DNA from: Negadavirga shengliensis
Lineage (GTDB): Bacteria; Bacteroidota; Bacteroidia; Cytophagales; Cyclobacteriaceae
Length of the DNA: 64,000 nucleotides
Direction of reading: 5' to 3'
Assembly: GCF_042652345.1 (NCBI RefSeq)
Contig: NZ_JBHSJJ010000002.1
Location: 124,001-188,000 of the forward strand
The notes under the pieces were generated by a model that saw only the letters and a program-made list of their open reading frames with translations, had not been told where the DNA came from and did no database searches. The position numbers and the translations under genes are program-made. Positions 34,949 to 44,316 of this stretch are shown in pieces. Every line of letters starts with the position of its first letter. The first letter of the stretch is position 1.

Positions 34949-36715
34949 TCATAGCTCAAGGTTATAGGGAATGTAATTTTCCCATTCCCATGGGGTGTAA
35001 ATATCCCTGATGGCCACTTCCAACAATTCTTTAAAAATACTCTCCCCATTGTCACTGTTCGACATTATCATAACCCCTTTCTTTGCCTCCAAAAAAACAA
35101 TGGAATAATGCTGAAAACCATCGCCATGCCCCTCTTTGAAAGCAGCCCTCCCAAATGGCGTATGCAGCAGCCCCCAGCCCAAACCATAGCTTAACTGTAC
35201 ACTGTCATTTAGCGTTGAATCTTTTTCGGCCAGCGGGCCGAATTGCTTTACAGACCGTATCCTGATCTGTGGGGTAAAAATCTCATTCCAGGATGCATTG
35301 TTGATCACCTGACTTTGGAGCACCGCTTCCAAAAATTTACCATAATCCCCCGCAGTGGTTTCCAAAGTGCTTGCTGACCTGGGCTCATTGTCCGTATCTT
35401 TGGGATAAAGTTCACCGCTGACTGTATGACCATAGGCAAAATCCTCTGTAAAAGCCTCTTTCCATTGATAGCTTGTTCTATGCATGCCCAGAGGCTGGAA
35501 TATTTTTTCCCCGGCCAGTTCTTCAATTCCTTTGCCGAGCATTTTTTCAAGAACAACCTGTAAATAGACCAAACCCTCCCCTGAGTAACTGTACCTGCTT
35601 CCCGGCTCAAACTTTACTCTAAGCTTGTGATCAGGCTCAAACCACCGCCAGTTGGGAAACCCGGAAGTATGTGCCAGACACATCCTGGCCGTGATTTTAT
35701 GATAGAGCGAATCATCCTTTAAATCCGAGAAATCATCATGCCATCGGGTAACGGGTTTGTATTCATAAATCTGTTTGGGCAAATAAGACGCTAAAGGTGT
35801 ATCCAGATCTATTACTTTTTCTTCTACAAGCTTCATGACAAGAACAGAAAATAATGCTTTACTGAAAGAAGCCCCATAGATATTGGTCGAATCCGCCAGT
35901 ATTGACTTTTTACCATAATCTTTATAACCAAAAATTTTCTGATAAGCTATTCTATTATTCTCAAAAACCGTAACTGCCAACCCATGAACATTGGCATCTT
36001 CAACCAACTGTCTGATCTTTATGGTTAAAGCGTCTTTTGTGATGATTGATCCGTCCAGACGGGTAATATTATCGTCGGGTAGGGTGTGACAGCCTCCCGT
36101 GCCAAGAGCAAATAGCACTATGACAACACTTAAACCGTTTATCACCGGGCTGTTTTTTCTAGCTAAAAACCGGATGGATAAAGGATAATAGCATTTTTGA
36201 GCTTTTACAACATAAATGATGTTTGCAAATATCACGATGACACTGAAAGGAATGACACTTATAAAAAATAGAAACCCATATCCTTCTATAGTAAATAATG
36301 CGATAAAAGCCAAAGCAAACAAAATGGTAATGGTGATCTGAAAATTGATAATGGCTCTTCCGTGTTTGTCATAGATAGGATTATCCTCCCTTTTATGAAT
36401 CCAGAGAAATACAGCAGACAAAATGTTAAAAAAAGGAATCGCCAGGCCCAGAATGGGAAGCCCATGCATTAATAACAACCACTTCATCTGTAAGTTTTCA
36501 TTCTTTGGATTTTCCAAAACCATCAACTCGGTTACCGGGACCCCCAATCCCTCCGCCAAAAGCTGAACCGTTTCCAGATGGGGACTTACTTCCCCCTTTT
36601 CTATCCGCTGGATGGTGCGTACGTTTACACCGGTTACTCCTGCTAATTTTTCCTGTGAAAAACCTTTGATCTTTCGCTGGTAGATCAAGTTTTTGGCAAT
36701 GTTGTTCTTTTCCAT
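34949..36715 (-). CDS. XRE regulator-membrane-serine beta-lactamase-like fusion
   Basis: The 588-residue protein fuses three parts. Residues 6-65 are an XRE-type helix-turn-helix (QEKLAGVTGVNVRTIQRIEKGEVSPHLETV). Residues 78-172 carry about three membrane segments with a DUF4870-like loop (YDKHGRAIINFQ). A further membrane segment (193-208) ends in a lipobox-like GTGGC (Cys209), followed by a beta-lactamase/PBP4-like serine hydrolase domain with SxxK (S283-K286 in SFSK), a YSG motif at 377-379 in place of YxN, and EGHGDG near the end. The HTH side should be cytoplasmic and the hydrolase side periplasmic, so it looks like a one-protein sensor. No frameshift separates the parts. An alternative is a recent gene fusion of an XRE membrane protein and a lipoprotein esterase. 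Confidence 0.83.
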   Translation of the reverse strand: MEKNNIAKNLIYQRKIKGFSQEKLAGVTGVNVRTIQRIEKGEVSPHLETVQLLAEGLGVPVTELMVLENPKNENLQMKWLLLMHGLPILGLAIPFFNILSAVFLWIHKREDNPIYDKHGRAIINFQITITILFALAFIALFTIEGYGFLFFISVIPFSVIVIFANIIYVVKAQKCYYPLSIRFLARKNSPVINGLSVVIVLFALGTGGCHTLPDDNITRLDGSIITKDALTIKIRQLVEDANVHGLAVTVFENNRIAYQKIFGYKDYGKKSILADSTNIYGASFSKALFSVLVMKLVEEKVIDLDTPLASYLPKQIYEYKPVTRWHDDFSDLKDDSLYHKITARMCLAHTSGFPNWRWFEPDHKLRVKFEPGSRYSYSGEGLVYLQVVLEKMLGKGIEELAGEKIFQPLGMHRTSYQWKEAFTEDFAYGHTVSGELYPKDTDNEPRSASTLETTAGDYGKFLEAVLQSQVINNASWNEIFTPQIRIRSVKQFGPLAEKDSTLNDSVQLSYGLGWGLLHTPFGRAAFKEGHGDGFQHYSIVFLEAKKGVMIMSNSDNGESIFKELLEVAIRDIYTPWEWENYIPYNLEL

Positions 36716-36863
36716 TTTGTTTGATGGGTTACTTCACAAAGCTATCAGAAAATGGGGGACATGATTACGGCATAAGCATGTCAGGTTCCTGTCTTTACCA
36801 TCAGGGCAAAAGAAATTTACCATTTAAATGGCATTTTCATGCAATATTGCCTGTAATTATAAC

Positions 36864-36897
36864 CAAAAAAACCTCCAGGGAATGATTCCCCGGAGGT
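36864..36897 (-). terminator. Terminator of the FAD-oxidoreductase/SusCD operon
   Basis: A stem of 11 paired bases with one mismatch (ACCTCC...GGAGGT outside, GGGAA/TTCCC inside) has a 3-base loop. On the minus strand it is followed by TTTTTT. It lies 25 bp after the stop of the last oxidoreductase gene and probably ends the whole ten-gene transcript that starts upstream of the FecR gene. Confidence 0.85.
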
Positions 36898-36921
36898 CCC
36901 TTGATCAAGGAGAAGTCTTCG

Positions 36922-38943
36922 TTACCTAACGGGTACCCAGAGAACGGCGTCAGCCACCACTACCCCATCGGCTCCACGGTTGGTGATTTCTACATAAGTC
37001 TCCTGGTCTCGATCCAAGGCATATTGCCCCAAATGCACCCATTCGCCCGATGTCTGTCCTTCCACACGGATATCATCTTCCTTTACCGTGATCTCCTGGG
37101 TAGCTTTGCCGTCAGAAACCTGTACACGGGTCTGTGAAGTGGCATTCTGGGTCCTGGAGAAATATACATACACGTCATACTGGCCCGCTTCTTTTACCTC
37201 GGGGGTGAACCGGACGGATTTTTCCCCGGCGCCTTTCGAAGTATCCACCAGGAAGCTGGGGCCATAGCCTCCACGAGGCTGGCTTTCCCAGTCTCCCTTA
37301 AGGGTGACCCCACGCTCGTCGTCATTGTCTACCAATATCTCAGCCGTACTCCCGTCTGCCAGCGGGTTTTCCTTCAGTTCTCTTTGCAATGCCACCACAT
37401 CCACCTCCTGCACACTTTGGCCATTGTCGATGGCCATACAGGCCGCCACCGCGGAAGACTGGGCCAGCACCATAAATACCGGCTCCATGCGGATGGAGCC
37501 ATAGGCAATGTGGCTGGCAGAAAGGGCCGCAGGTACAAAAAGGTTTTTGGCCTCCTGCGCCTTGGGAATGATGGAACGGTAGGAAATCGGATAAGGACCG
37601 AATCCCCCGATCTCCACGTTGCCTTCGTTTTTCACCATCTTCTTGCCGTCTTTCTCTATGACGATACGCTGAATATTATGGGAATCCATAGTATATGCCG
37701 CCATGCCGACACCGTCTTCCACTACCTCATCGCCTACGCAGTTGGCCTCGGTCATCACATACTCCCCGATCATTCTCCTCACTTCCCTCACATAAAGTTG
37801 TGGTGACCAATGATCATTGTCCACATATTCGTCCTTGGGATATCCCCACTGCTGCATCTCTTCCTGGATTTCTTTCGGCACTCTCGGGTCGGTCTTGTAG
37901 AAAAAAAGGAGAGACTTGGTATAATTGGTATGGTCTTCTATGATCTCCTTTCTTCTGTCATAGTCACCTTCCGGATAATCATGGTTCATCCCGATCATAT
38001 CGGTGGAAAAGCCTCCCCTGTTGTTGATGTCAGTTTTGCTGTTCGGCATATGGCTCCAGATAAAATAGTCATTCAGCCTTTTCCTATCAGGCTGTGCCTC
38101 AAAAAGCCTCACCAGCAGATCAAACATCGAAGGATCGTAGCCGTCGGGCTCGGTGATTTCTATGCGGTTATCCGGATCATTGGTAAGGCATATCCTGTAA
38201 TTATACGCCTGGATTTTGTCGTCACCTGTCCCATCCGGTTCAAGCTCATCTTCACTGATGCCCCAAAGCAAGCCACTGGACGGATCGCCCGGTGTTTTGT
38301 AGGGATCTATGCCGTCCGGAAACTGATGCCCGGTCATCAGCTGCACCCCATTGTACGTTTCACCATATTGGGAATTGGCTTCACGGCCGATGGCATAACT
38401 CACCCCGGAGCGGGCCATCAGGTCACCCTCGTAAGTGGCATCGATAAACATTTTGCCGCTTACCTTTTTGTTGGTATCACGTGAAGGGTTGCTGGATTTT
38501 TCCAGTTCGATCTCCCGGATGTACCCGTCTTCCTTGCGGGAATCAATAATACGCAAGTCATAGTGGACTTCAATGCCCGCACGGTCCAGGTAATCCTGAT
38601 AGGTGGCTTTGGCCACACTGGGTTCGAATATCCATTGTTCGAATTTGCCGTAATGCTCCCCGAGTCTCCTGTAAAAATCTCTGGACAAGCCCGTGACGGC
38701 ATATTTGTTGCCAATATCGGTATAGCCAAGGCCTCCGGTGGTCAGTCCGCCAAGGTGGTGGCTGGGCTCTATCAGGATCACAGACTTACCCATGGTCTTT
38801 GCCGTATAAGCGGCGATCACACCCGCAGAGGTAGCGCCATAGACCACCACATCGTATTCATCCGCTTCCCCATTCTCCTGGGGAGCACATCCATAGCCCG
38901 TCAAAAAGAGGACAATCAGTAGTATATCAAATATTTTTCTCAT
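36922..38943 (-). CDS. Exported FAD-dependent oxidoreductase with C-terminal golvesin/xanthan-lyase-like domain
   Basis: The 673-residue protein has a lipoprotein-like signal (TGYGC, Cys19) and the FAD_oxidored (PF12831-type) body: VVYGATSAGV near residue 32, LGGLTTGGLGYTDIG near 65, FIDATYEGDLMARSGVSYAIGRE near 165-188, QLYVREVRRMIG near 375 and GSIRMEPVFMVLAQSSA near 485. Beyond about 530 it has an extra beta-sandwich segment (YDVYVYFSRTQN, VVVADAVLWVPVR), like golvesin or xanthan-lyase C-terminal domains, possibly for glycan binding. It is the last gene of the operon; its start overlaps the sulfatase end by 17 bp. It most resembles the paralog at 47808 (shared GGFSTDMIGMNH). The flavin role is inferred; substrate unknown. 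Confidence 0.86.
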   Translation of the reverse strand: MRKIFDILLIVLFLTGYGCAPQENGEADEYDVVVYGATSAGVIAAYTAKTMGKSVILIEPSHHLGGLTTGGLGYTDIGNKYAVTGLSRDFYRRLGEHYGKFEQWIFEPSVAKATYQDYLDRAGIEVHYDLRIIDSRKEDGYIREIELEKSSNPSRDTNKKVSGKMFIDATYEGDLMARSGVSYAIGREANSQYGETYNGVQLMTGHQFPDGIDPYKTPGDPSSGLLWGISEDELEPDGTGDDKIQAYNYRICLTNDPDNRIEITEPDGYDPSMFDLLVRLFEAQPDRKRLNDYFIWSHMPNSKTDINNRGGFSTDMIGMNHDYPEGDYDRRKEIIEDHTNYTKSLLFFYKTDPRVPKEIQEEMQQWGYPKDEYVDNDHWSPQLYVREVRRMIGEYVMTEANCVGDEVVEDGVGMAAYTMDSHNIQRIVIEKDGKKMVKNEGNVEIGGFGPYPISYRSIIPKAQEAKNLFVPAALSASHIAYGSIRMEPVFMVLAQSSAVAACMAIDNGQSVQEVDVVALQRELKENPLADGSTAEILVDNDDERGVTLKGDWESQPRGGYGPSFLVDTSKGAGEKSVRFTPEVKEAGQYDVYVYFSRTQNATSQTRVQVSDGKATQEITVKEDDIRVEGQTSGEWVHLGQYALDRDQETYVEITNRGADGVVVADAVLWVPVR

Positions 38944-40738
38944 CGTTATTATGATTAGAATTGAGTTTAGTAAAAATCAAAAGTCGAAAGTCCATCACCT
39001 GTGAACCCGGTATTTCCAATGCCTTAAGGCTCATTTCAGCCCTTCCCTTTTCCAGACGCATGCTTCCCAGGTTCAGGGGTATGAAATCCTTAACATAAGA
39101 TTCCATACGTTCCACGCGGTCATTTTCCATCCCTCTGAGCGGCGGATCGTGGGCAGTGGTGACCTCGCCCTCCAACCGGCTGTTTCCAACCTGCAACACA
39201 AACCTGGAGCCGACGTCTGCCTTGGGACAGGTATAATAAAGTTCCACCGCATATTCACCTTCTTCCATTACTTCCACATCCCAGGTAATGCGGTCTTCCA
39301 GGTCGGTCCAGTGGGTAAAGAAGGAATCATTGGGAAATTGGTTGGAACGCTGTATCTGACCATGGGCCTTTGCATCCCTTGCCGGCATCTGGGCAATGGT
39401 AAAACCCGGATACCCTAAGGTAAAAGGCCGGTCATCTTCTGAATATTCCTTTGCCATTTCCTTTTCCCAATTTTCCTTTCCAGCCATTAACTGAGCAGTT
39501 ATTTCCCTTTCTTCCTTGCTGATATCCCTGGTCTGTCCAGGATCCCTGACCATATCAAAAAGCTTGTTTTCCCTATCGAGCCGGTAACGCTGGGTCCGAA
39601 CACTCACGTTGCCGTTCCAATGGTTGAATATCATCCTGTCTTCCCATTTCGACCCATCTTCTAATAGGAGGGGCTTCAAACTGACACCATCTAATGGCTT
39701 TTCTGTCTTATAATCCAATCCCGCCAGGTCGGCCAATGTGGGAAACAGATCAATTGTCCCGGCAATATGGGAAACCTGTTTTCCGGCAGGGATTACCCCG
39801 GGCCATTGGATAAAGAACGGAGAACGGACACCCCCTTCATCGGTGGAGCCTTTCCTTCCTTTCATGCCGCCGTTCCAACGGAAACTGTTGGGCCCATTGT
39901 CACTGAAATAGACAACAATGGTGTTGTCCTCCAAATCCAGACTGCGCAGCTTTTCCATTAGCCGCCCTACATTCCAGTCGATGTTCTCACACATGGCCAA
40001 AGCTGCTTTGGTAAACAGAATGTCTTCGTTTTGGGATTCAGGAAGCAGCATTTCCAATTCTTTGTCCTTAAAACGCTCCCAAAAAACATCAGGAACCTGC
40101 ATCGGGGAGTGCGGCGTGTTATAGGGGAGATAAACCAAAAAAGGTTCATCCCTGTGGTCTTCTATAAAAGCCATGGCCTTCTCCGTAAAATCATCGGCTG
40201 TAAAACCCCTGCCTTTTACCGGAATGCCATTGTGCTCCAAAGGAGGACTGAAATAGTCCCCCCAGTGACCGGAGCAGAACCCATAAAACTCCCCAAACCC
40301 CCTGGCATTGGGATGATAGGGCGGCTGCATGCCATTGTGCCACTTGCCAAAAGCAGCGGTAGCATAACCTGCTTTCTGAAATATATCGGCAAATGTGGTT
40401 TCATCAAGATTTAATCTTTCCCCGCCTGCCGAGGTACTGTACACGCCTCCCCTCAGGTGATACCTGCCTGTCAGCATTTCCGCTCTGGTGGGAGAACATA
40501 CCGGGGACACATAGAACCTGTCGAAGCTGGCCCCGCTTGTGGCCAACGCATCGATATTTGGGGTATTCAGGTTCTTGTTTCCGGAGATGCTCAAATCCCC
40601 CCATCCCTGGTCATCGGATAGAATAATGACCACGTTGGGAAGTCTGCGGGTTTTTTCTACTTCAGGAGCACCACACCCAGTGGCCAAAAGAATGGCTCCC
40701 TGGATCAGCAGCAACAAGGAAAGATGGATGTTTTTCAT
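38927..40738 (-). CDS. Sulfatase lipoprotein with C-terminal beta-sandwich domain
   Basis: The 603-residue protein has lipobox LATGC (Cys22). The S1 sulfatase core has metal ligands in ILSDDQGWGDL (about 40-49), the formylglycine site Cys81 in CSPTR, AFGKWHNG near 130, TPHSPMQVP near 190 and VVYFSDNGPNS near 280. An anaerobic-type or FGE maturase must act elsewhere. After about residue 440 an extra region (WTDLEDRITWDVEVMEEGEYAVELYYTC, GSRFVLQVGNS) looks like a CBM6-type beta-sandwich. It removes sulfate esters from a glycan or glycoside at the cell surface or periplasm. Its ATG directly abuts the TAA of the oxidoreductase upstream, and its end overlaps the next gene by 17 bp, so the three are coupled. 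Confidence 0.92.
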   Translation of the reverse strand: MKNIHLSLLLLIQGAILLATGCGAPEVEKTRRLPNVVIILSDDQGWGDLSISGNKNLNTPNIDALATSGASFDRFYVSPVCSPTRAEMLTGRYHLRGGVYSTSAGGERLNLDETTFADIFQKAGYATAAFGKWHNGMQPPYHPNARGFGEFYGFCSGHWGDYFSPPLEHNGIPVKGRGFTADDFTEKAMAFIEDHRDEPFLVYLPYNTPHSPMQVPDVFWERFKDKELEMLLPESQNEDILFTKAALAMCENIDWNVGRLMEKLRSLDLEDNTIVVYFSDNGPNSFRWNGGMKGRKGSTDEGGVRSPFFIQWPGVIPAGKQVSHIAGTIDLFPTLADLAGLDYKTEKPLDGVSLKPLLLEDGSKWEDRMIFNHWNGNVSVRTQRYRLDRENKLFDMVRDPGQTRDISKEEREITAQLMAGKENWEKEMAKEYSEDDRPFTLGYPGFTIAQMPARDAKAHGQIQRSNQFPNDSFFTHWTDLEDRITWDVEVMEEGEYAVELYYTCPKADVGSRFVLQVGNSRLEGEVTTAHDPPLRGMENDRVERMESYVKDFIPLNLGSMRLEKGRAEMSLKALEIPGSQVMDFRLLIFTKLNSNHNNDEKNI

Positions 40739-42427
40739 TTATTTTGAGGTAATGGCATCTTCCAAGGTAAGAATCTGTCCATCTTCCAGCAATTTTTCCC
40801 GCAATTTTGTGTAATCCACATCCTGTACATCAATGCCTTCATCCATGGCCATGATGGCGGCAGTAGTGGCAGATTGGCCCAGAATCATAAAAACAGGTTC
40901 CATCCTGATGGATCCGAAAGCGATGTGACTGGAAGATACCGCCACCGGCACCATAAGGTTGGTACATTCCTCTTTTTGGGGTACCAAGGAGCCATAGGCG
41001 ATTTCATAAGGTTGAGGCAGCGAGACGCCTATGTCCCCTTCATTGTGCACATGGCCGTTCTCATCCACATACCGCTGCACATTATGGGAATCGATGGTGT
41101 ATGAACCCATGCCCACCGATTCCGGTGTAGGCTTGCGCTGAAGCAGTTCATTTTCTGTCATGACGAATTTTCCGATCATCCTTCTGGCCTCCCTTACATA
41201 GATCTGGTGCGGCCAATTGCCATTATCGGTAAATTCATCCTTGGCCAGGCCCCATTTCTGAAATTCTTCCTGGATTTCTTTGGGGACGCGAGGGTCATTG
41301 GCCACGAAGTACAGCAATCCTTTTTGATAATCTTCATGCTCCTTGATGATCTCTTTGCGCTTTTCGTAGCTGGCTTCGGGATAGTCATAGCTCATGCCTA
41401 TGTTATCACTGCTGAAAGGACCATGGTTATTGGTATCGGTCTTACGGTTGGGAATCATGTCGAATTTGCCAAACCATTCCCTCCACCCCGCATCAAAGAT
41501 CCTGACCAACAACTCGTACTGCGTAGAGTCATAATTTTCCGGTCTGGGAAACGGCTCCCGGTTATCGGGATGGTTGGACATGCATGTCCGGAAGCAATAG
41601 GCCTGCACCCTGTGGTCACCTTCCCCCTTCTCCCCCGGATGCTCAGCGCTGATGCGGGGCAGCAACCCGGAAGACGGATCTCCCGGTGTCCAGTACGGAT
41701 CTATTGGCTGATCCAACACTTTAAAGTGGTGTCTGTGGTGATACACCCCCGTCTGAACGCCGTTCCACTCTTCTCCATAGACGCTGTTGGCTTCCCTGCC
41801 TACATGATAGCTTACACCGGATGTGGCCATCAGATCCCCTTCATAAGTGGCATCGATAAACATCCGGCCTTTAAATTCCTTTCCGCTGAGGGTGCGTATG
41901 GCGGTGATACGGCTTCCTTCTTTGGTCACCCCTGACTCCCGGTCAAGCCATTCGTCTCTCAGCACTTCAATATCATATTCCCTGACATAGTCCTCATACA
42001 CCTCTTCTGCTACGTGGGGCTCAAAAATCCACATGGTGCGGAATTCTCCGTCCAACGCCGGGGTCCCCTGGCCTTTGTTGCCAAATTCTGACCGGTCCTC
42101 CCATTTCCAGGCCCCGTCGTTTTGATATTTATCGTAGACCCTTTGGTAAAATTCCCGGGACAGGCCCCCGATCACTTCTTTTTTACCGGTATCGGTAAAT
42201 CCGAGTCCCCCGGAAGTCAGGCCGCCGAGGTGAATGTCTGGAGAGACCACCACCACGGATTTGCCCATTTTTTTGGCCTGTACCGCCGCGGTAATGGCTC
42301 CTGAGGTGCCTCCATAAATGACCACGTCAATCACATCCTCTTCTTGGGTACCCGGACTGCAGGCCGTTATGGCCAGTAGAAATACCGAAGCCCATAGCAT
42401 GCTTCTTATTTTTATAGATTTTATCAT
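40739..42427 (-). CDS. Exported FAD-dependent oxidoreductase
   Basis: The 562-residue lipoprotein (lipobox AITAC, Cys23) has the same FAD_oxidored body as its neighbours: VIYGGTSGAITAAVQAKKMGKSV near residue 35, LGGLTSGGLGFTDTGKKEVIGGLSREFY near 65-93, FIDATYEGDLMATSGVSYHVGRE near 185, IYVREARRMIG near 405, GSIRMEPVFMILGQSATTAAIM near 515. It lacks an extra C-terminal domain. Its stop abuts the sulfatase start with no gap, the tightest junction in the operon, which suggests that oxidation and desulfation are coordinated. The sequence is intermediate between the paralog pair 44317/46080 and the pair 36922/47808. Confidence 0.87.
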   Translation of the reverse strand: MIKSIKIRSMLWASVFLLAITACSPGTQEEDVIDVVIYGGTSGAITAAVQAKKMGKSVVVVSPDIHLGGLTSGGLGFTDTGKKEVIGGLSREFYQRVYDKYQNDGAWKWEDRSEFGNKGQGTPALDGEFRTMWIFEPHVAEEVYEDYVREYDIEVLRDEWLDRESGVTKEGSRITAIRTLSGKEFKGRMFIDATYEGDLMATSGVSYHVGREANSVYGEEWNGVQTGVYHHRHHFKVLDQPIDPYWTPGDPSSGLLPRISAEHPGEKGEGDHRVQAYCFRTCMSNHPDNREPFPRPENYDSTQYELLVRIFDAGWREWFGKFDMIPNRKTDTNNHGPFSSDNIGMSYDYPEASYEKRKEIIKEHEDYQKGLLYFVANDPRVPKEIQEEFQKWGLAKDEFTDNGNWPHQIYVREARRMIGKFVMTENELLQRKPTPESVGMGSYTIDSHNVQRYVDENGHVHNEGDIGVSLPQPYEIAYGSLVPQKEECTNLMVPVAVSSSHIAFGSIRMEPVFMILGQSATTAAIMAMDEGIDVQDVDYTKLREKLLEDGQILTLEDAITSK

Positions 42428-42495
42428 ATTAAAAAGGGTTTTATTGAAAATCGTTTTTATATTTTACCTCATTCTTTTCCATGATTTTACAAAAT

Positions 42496-44208
42496 TTATA
42501 CTTGGTCTGGCCAATGGGTATGGATGCCCTGACTGCGGACAAATTGCTGAAATGCTGCCAACAGCTTGCCCTCCCTGATTTCTCTGGGCCTGACCCTTCT
42601 TTTTGATGAGAAAGCGAGCAACAATCCCACTGCCTCTCCGATACTCCATTCCACGGGGGCCAGTCGATAGCAGCCGTTGGTTATGTGTGTCGTGCCAATG
42701 TTTTTATTGGCAGGAAACAGGTTTTCCTTTGTCTCCGGGATCAGAGCTCCCAACGGTATCTGGAAAGGAAATGAGCGGAAGTCAATGTAGTTATCTCCTC
42801 CAGTGCTGGGATGCAGGTCAATGTGATAATAACCGATGCCCACACTGTCATAAAAATTCTCAGCTTTTTCCACATTGGGATTTCCGGTAACCGATGCCCT
42901 GTTTTCCCTGCCCACATGCTCTTCCAATATGGTAAACAGGGCCTTGATTCTCCTGGATTCACGGACATAGGGATATTTTGCCATACCATCCTCGGTACCC
43001 ATCACATCCTTTCGCAATCTGAGGCCAGGCCAACCCCGGCCCCCGTCCATTCTTGGGGCTTCGGTTTGCAGCCAATACAGGAGGGAAAGGTTAAGTTGAG
43101 TCGCCCTTGCAACATGCTTTTTAAAGGTTTCCTCTGGGACATCGATCAAACTTCCCAAAAAATAATCATTTTGCGGCCAGTTGACCACCGTGATGTCGCC
43201 CTTAAAAAAACCCGGTTCAAAATTGTCTTTGTGGACCAACCTCCTGTAATTCCACAGATTCAGTAAATCACCCGTATTCCCCCCGCGCGGGTCAAATCCC
43301 AAAAGCCTGGGTTCCAAGGTGGAGGGGTTGGAATAATGCCAGTCCAATAATTTGCCCGACCAAGGTGGCTTCATCTTCGGTTCAAAATTCCGCCAAAATT
43401 CATATTCGTCCGGCTTGTCGATCGTATGGTCTTCCCCCTCCAGATAATCCACAGCAAAACAAAGGGTAAATGCCTGATCGTTGTCCGGATCAGCTTGATC
43501 CGGGGCATGCATTTCTCCCGTCTGCTTATTCGATTCCGTGCCGGTCACATAGGCGGTATTGGTCAGCGGCAAGAGATCCCCTAATTCTGTAGCATCTATG
43601 AAATAGGGGGCTTCCAGTACCGTTTCACTTCCCCTAATCCTACTTTTTGCGAGAAGTGACCTGACCATCTCCCCATCATTGTCCGCATCAATAACTTTGT
43701 GTTCAAGCAGCAAGGTAAGCTGACCATTGCTCAGATAAGGAGCCAGCATCTGGTACATTACAGCCAAGGTTACTTTGGGTTCATGCCCTAATCTCCTGGC
43801 GCCCGTAGAATTGCCGGGGTTGAGTAAAGGGTTTTTCCGGGCCTCCTCCCTCATGGGGTAATACTTTCTGTAATAGTCCCGTACCCCATTCCGGTAATCC
43901 CTGTACATCTGTGTCGCACCGGTGGTCTCTATCCATTGATGTTCATCAGAGGGAACCCCCTGCTGGGTGATCTGCCCTCCTATCCAATCGGTTTCTTCCG
44001 TCATAATGACTTTAAGGCCATTACGCAGGGCCGCCATCCCGGCAGCAAAACCTCCGAGGCCCCCTCCTGCTATTACCACATCCGCCTTCATCTCCTTGGC
44101 CCCCGCTCTACTGACATAAGAAACCGGTGCCGGAAAGGCAAGGTGGGGTAATGCCGAGGCTGCCAAACCGCCAGCAGTAAGCCGTCCAATAAAATTTCGT
44201 CTATCCAT
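42496..44208 (-). CDS. Tat-exported FAD-dependent oxidoreductase, divergent paralog
   Basis: The 570-residue protein starts MDRRNFIGRLTAGGL, a twin-arginine signal, unlike the Sec or lipoprotein signals of the other five. The FAD-binding motif is a full GGGLGG (VVIAGGGLGGFAAGMAALRNGLKVIMTE near residue 45), DWIGGQITQQGVPSDEHQ follows near 75, FIDATELGDLLPLT lies near 205 and the C-terminal NIGTTHITNGCYRLAPVEWSIGEAVGLLLAF replaces the GSIRMEP segment. It is therefore an outlier and probably has a different substrate. Tat export would let it leave the cytoplasm folded with FAD bound. It lies 68 bp upstream of the paralog at 40739 and 108 bp after that at 44317. Confidence 0.85.
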   Translation of the reverse strand: MDRRNFIGRLTAGGLAASALPHLAFPAPVSYVSRAGAKEMKADVVIAGGGLGGFAAGMAALRNGLKVIMTEETDWIGGQITQQGVPSDEHQWIETTGATQMYRDYRNGVRDYYRKYYPMREEARKNPLLNPGNSTGARRLGHEPKVTLAVMYQMLAPYLSNGQLTLLLEHKVIDADNDGEMVRSLLAKSRIRGSETVLEAPYFIDATELGDLLPLTNTAYVTGTESNKQTGEMHAPDQADPDNDQAFTLCFAVDYLEGEDHTIDKPDEYEFWRNFEPKMKPPWSGKLLDWHYSNPSTLEPRLLGFDPRGGNTGDLLNLWNYRRLVHKDNFEPGFFKGDITVVNWPQNDYFLGSLIDVPEETFKKHVARATQLNLSLLYWLQTEAPRMDGGRGWPGLRLRKDVMGTEDGMAKYPYVRESRRIKALFTILEEHVGRENRASVTGNPNVEKAENFYDSVGIGYYHIDLHPSTGGDNYIDFRSFPFQIPLGALIPETKENLFPANKNIGTTHITNGCYRLAPVEWSIGEAVGLLLAFSSKRRVRPREIREGKLLAAFQQFVRSQGIHTHWPDQV

Positions 44209-44316
44209 TCTTTTTTTCTGTTATTCAGAAATCGCCCTCCCTTTAACTAGGAAATGATGTGGAGAAGGAGTTGGCGGCATATTTTCTTCAAAACGCAAAA
44301 GTGCCACTTCAGCCTT

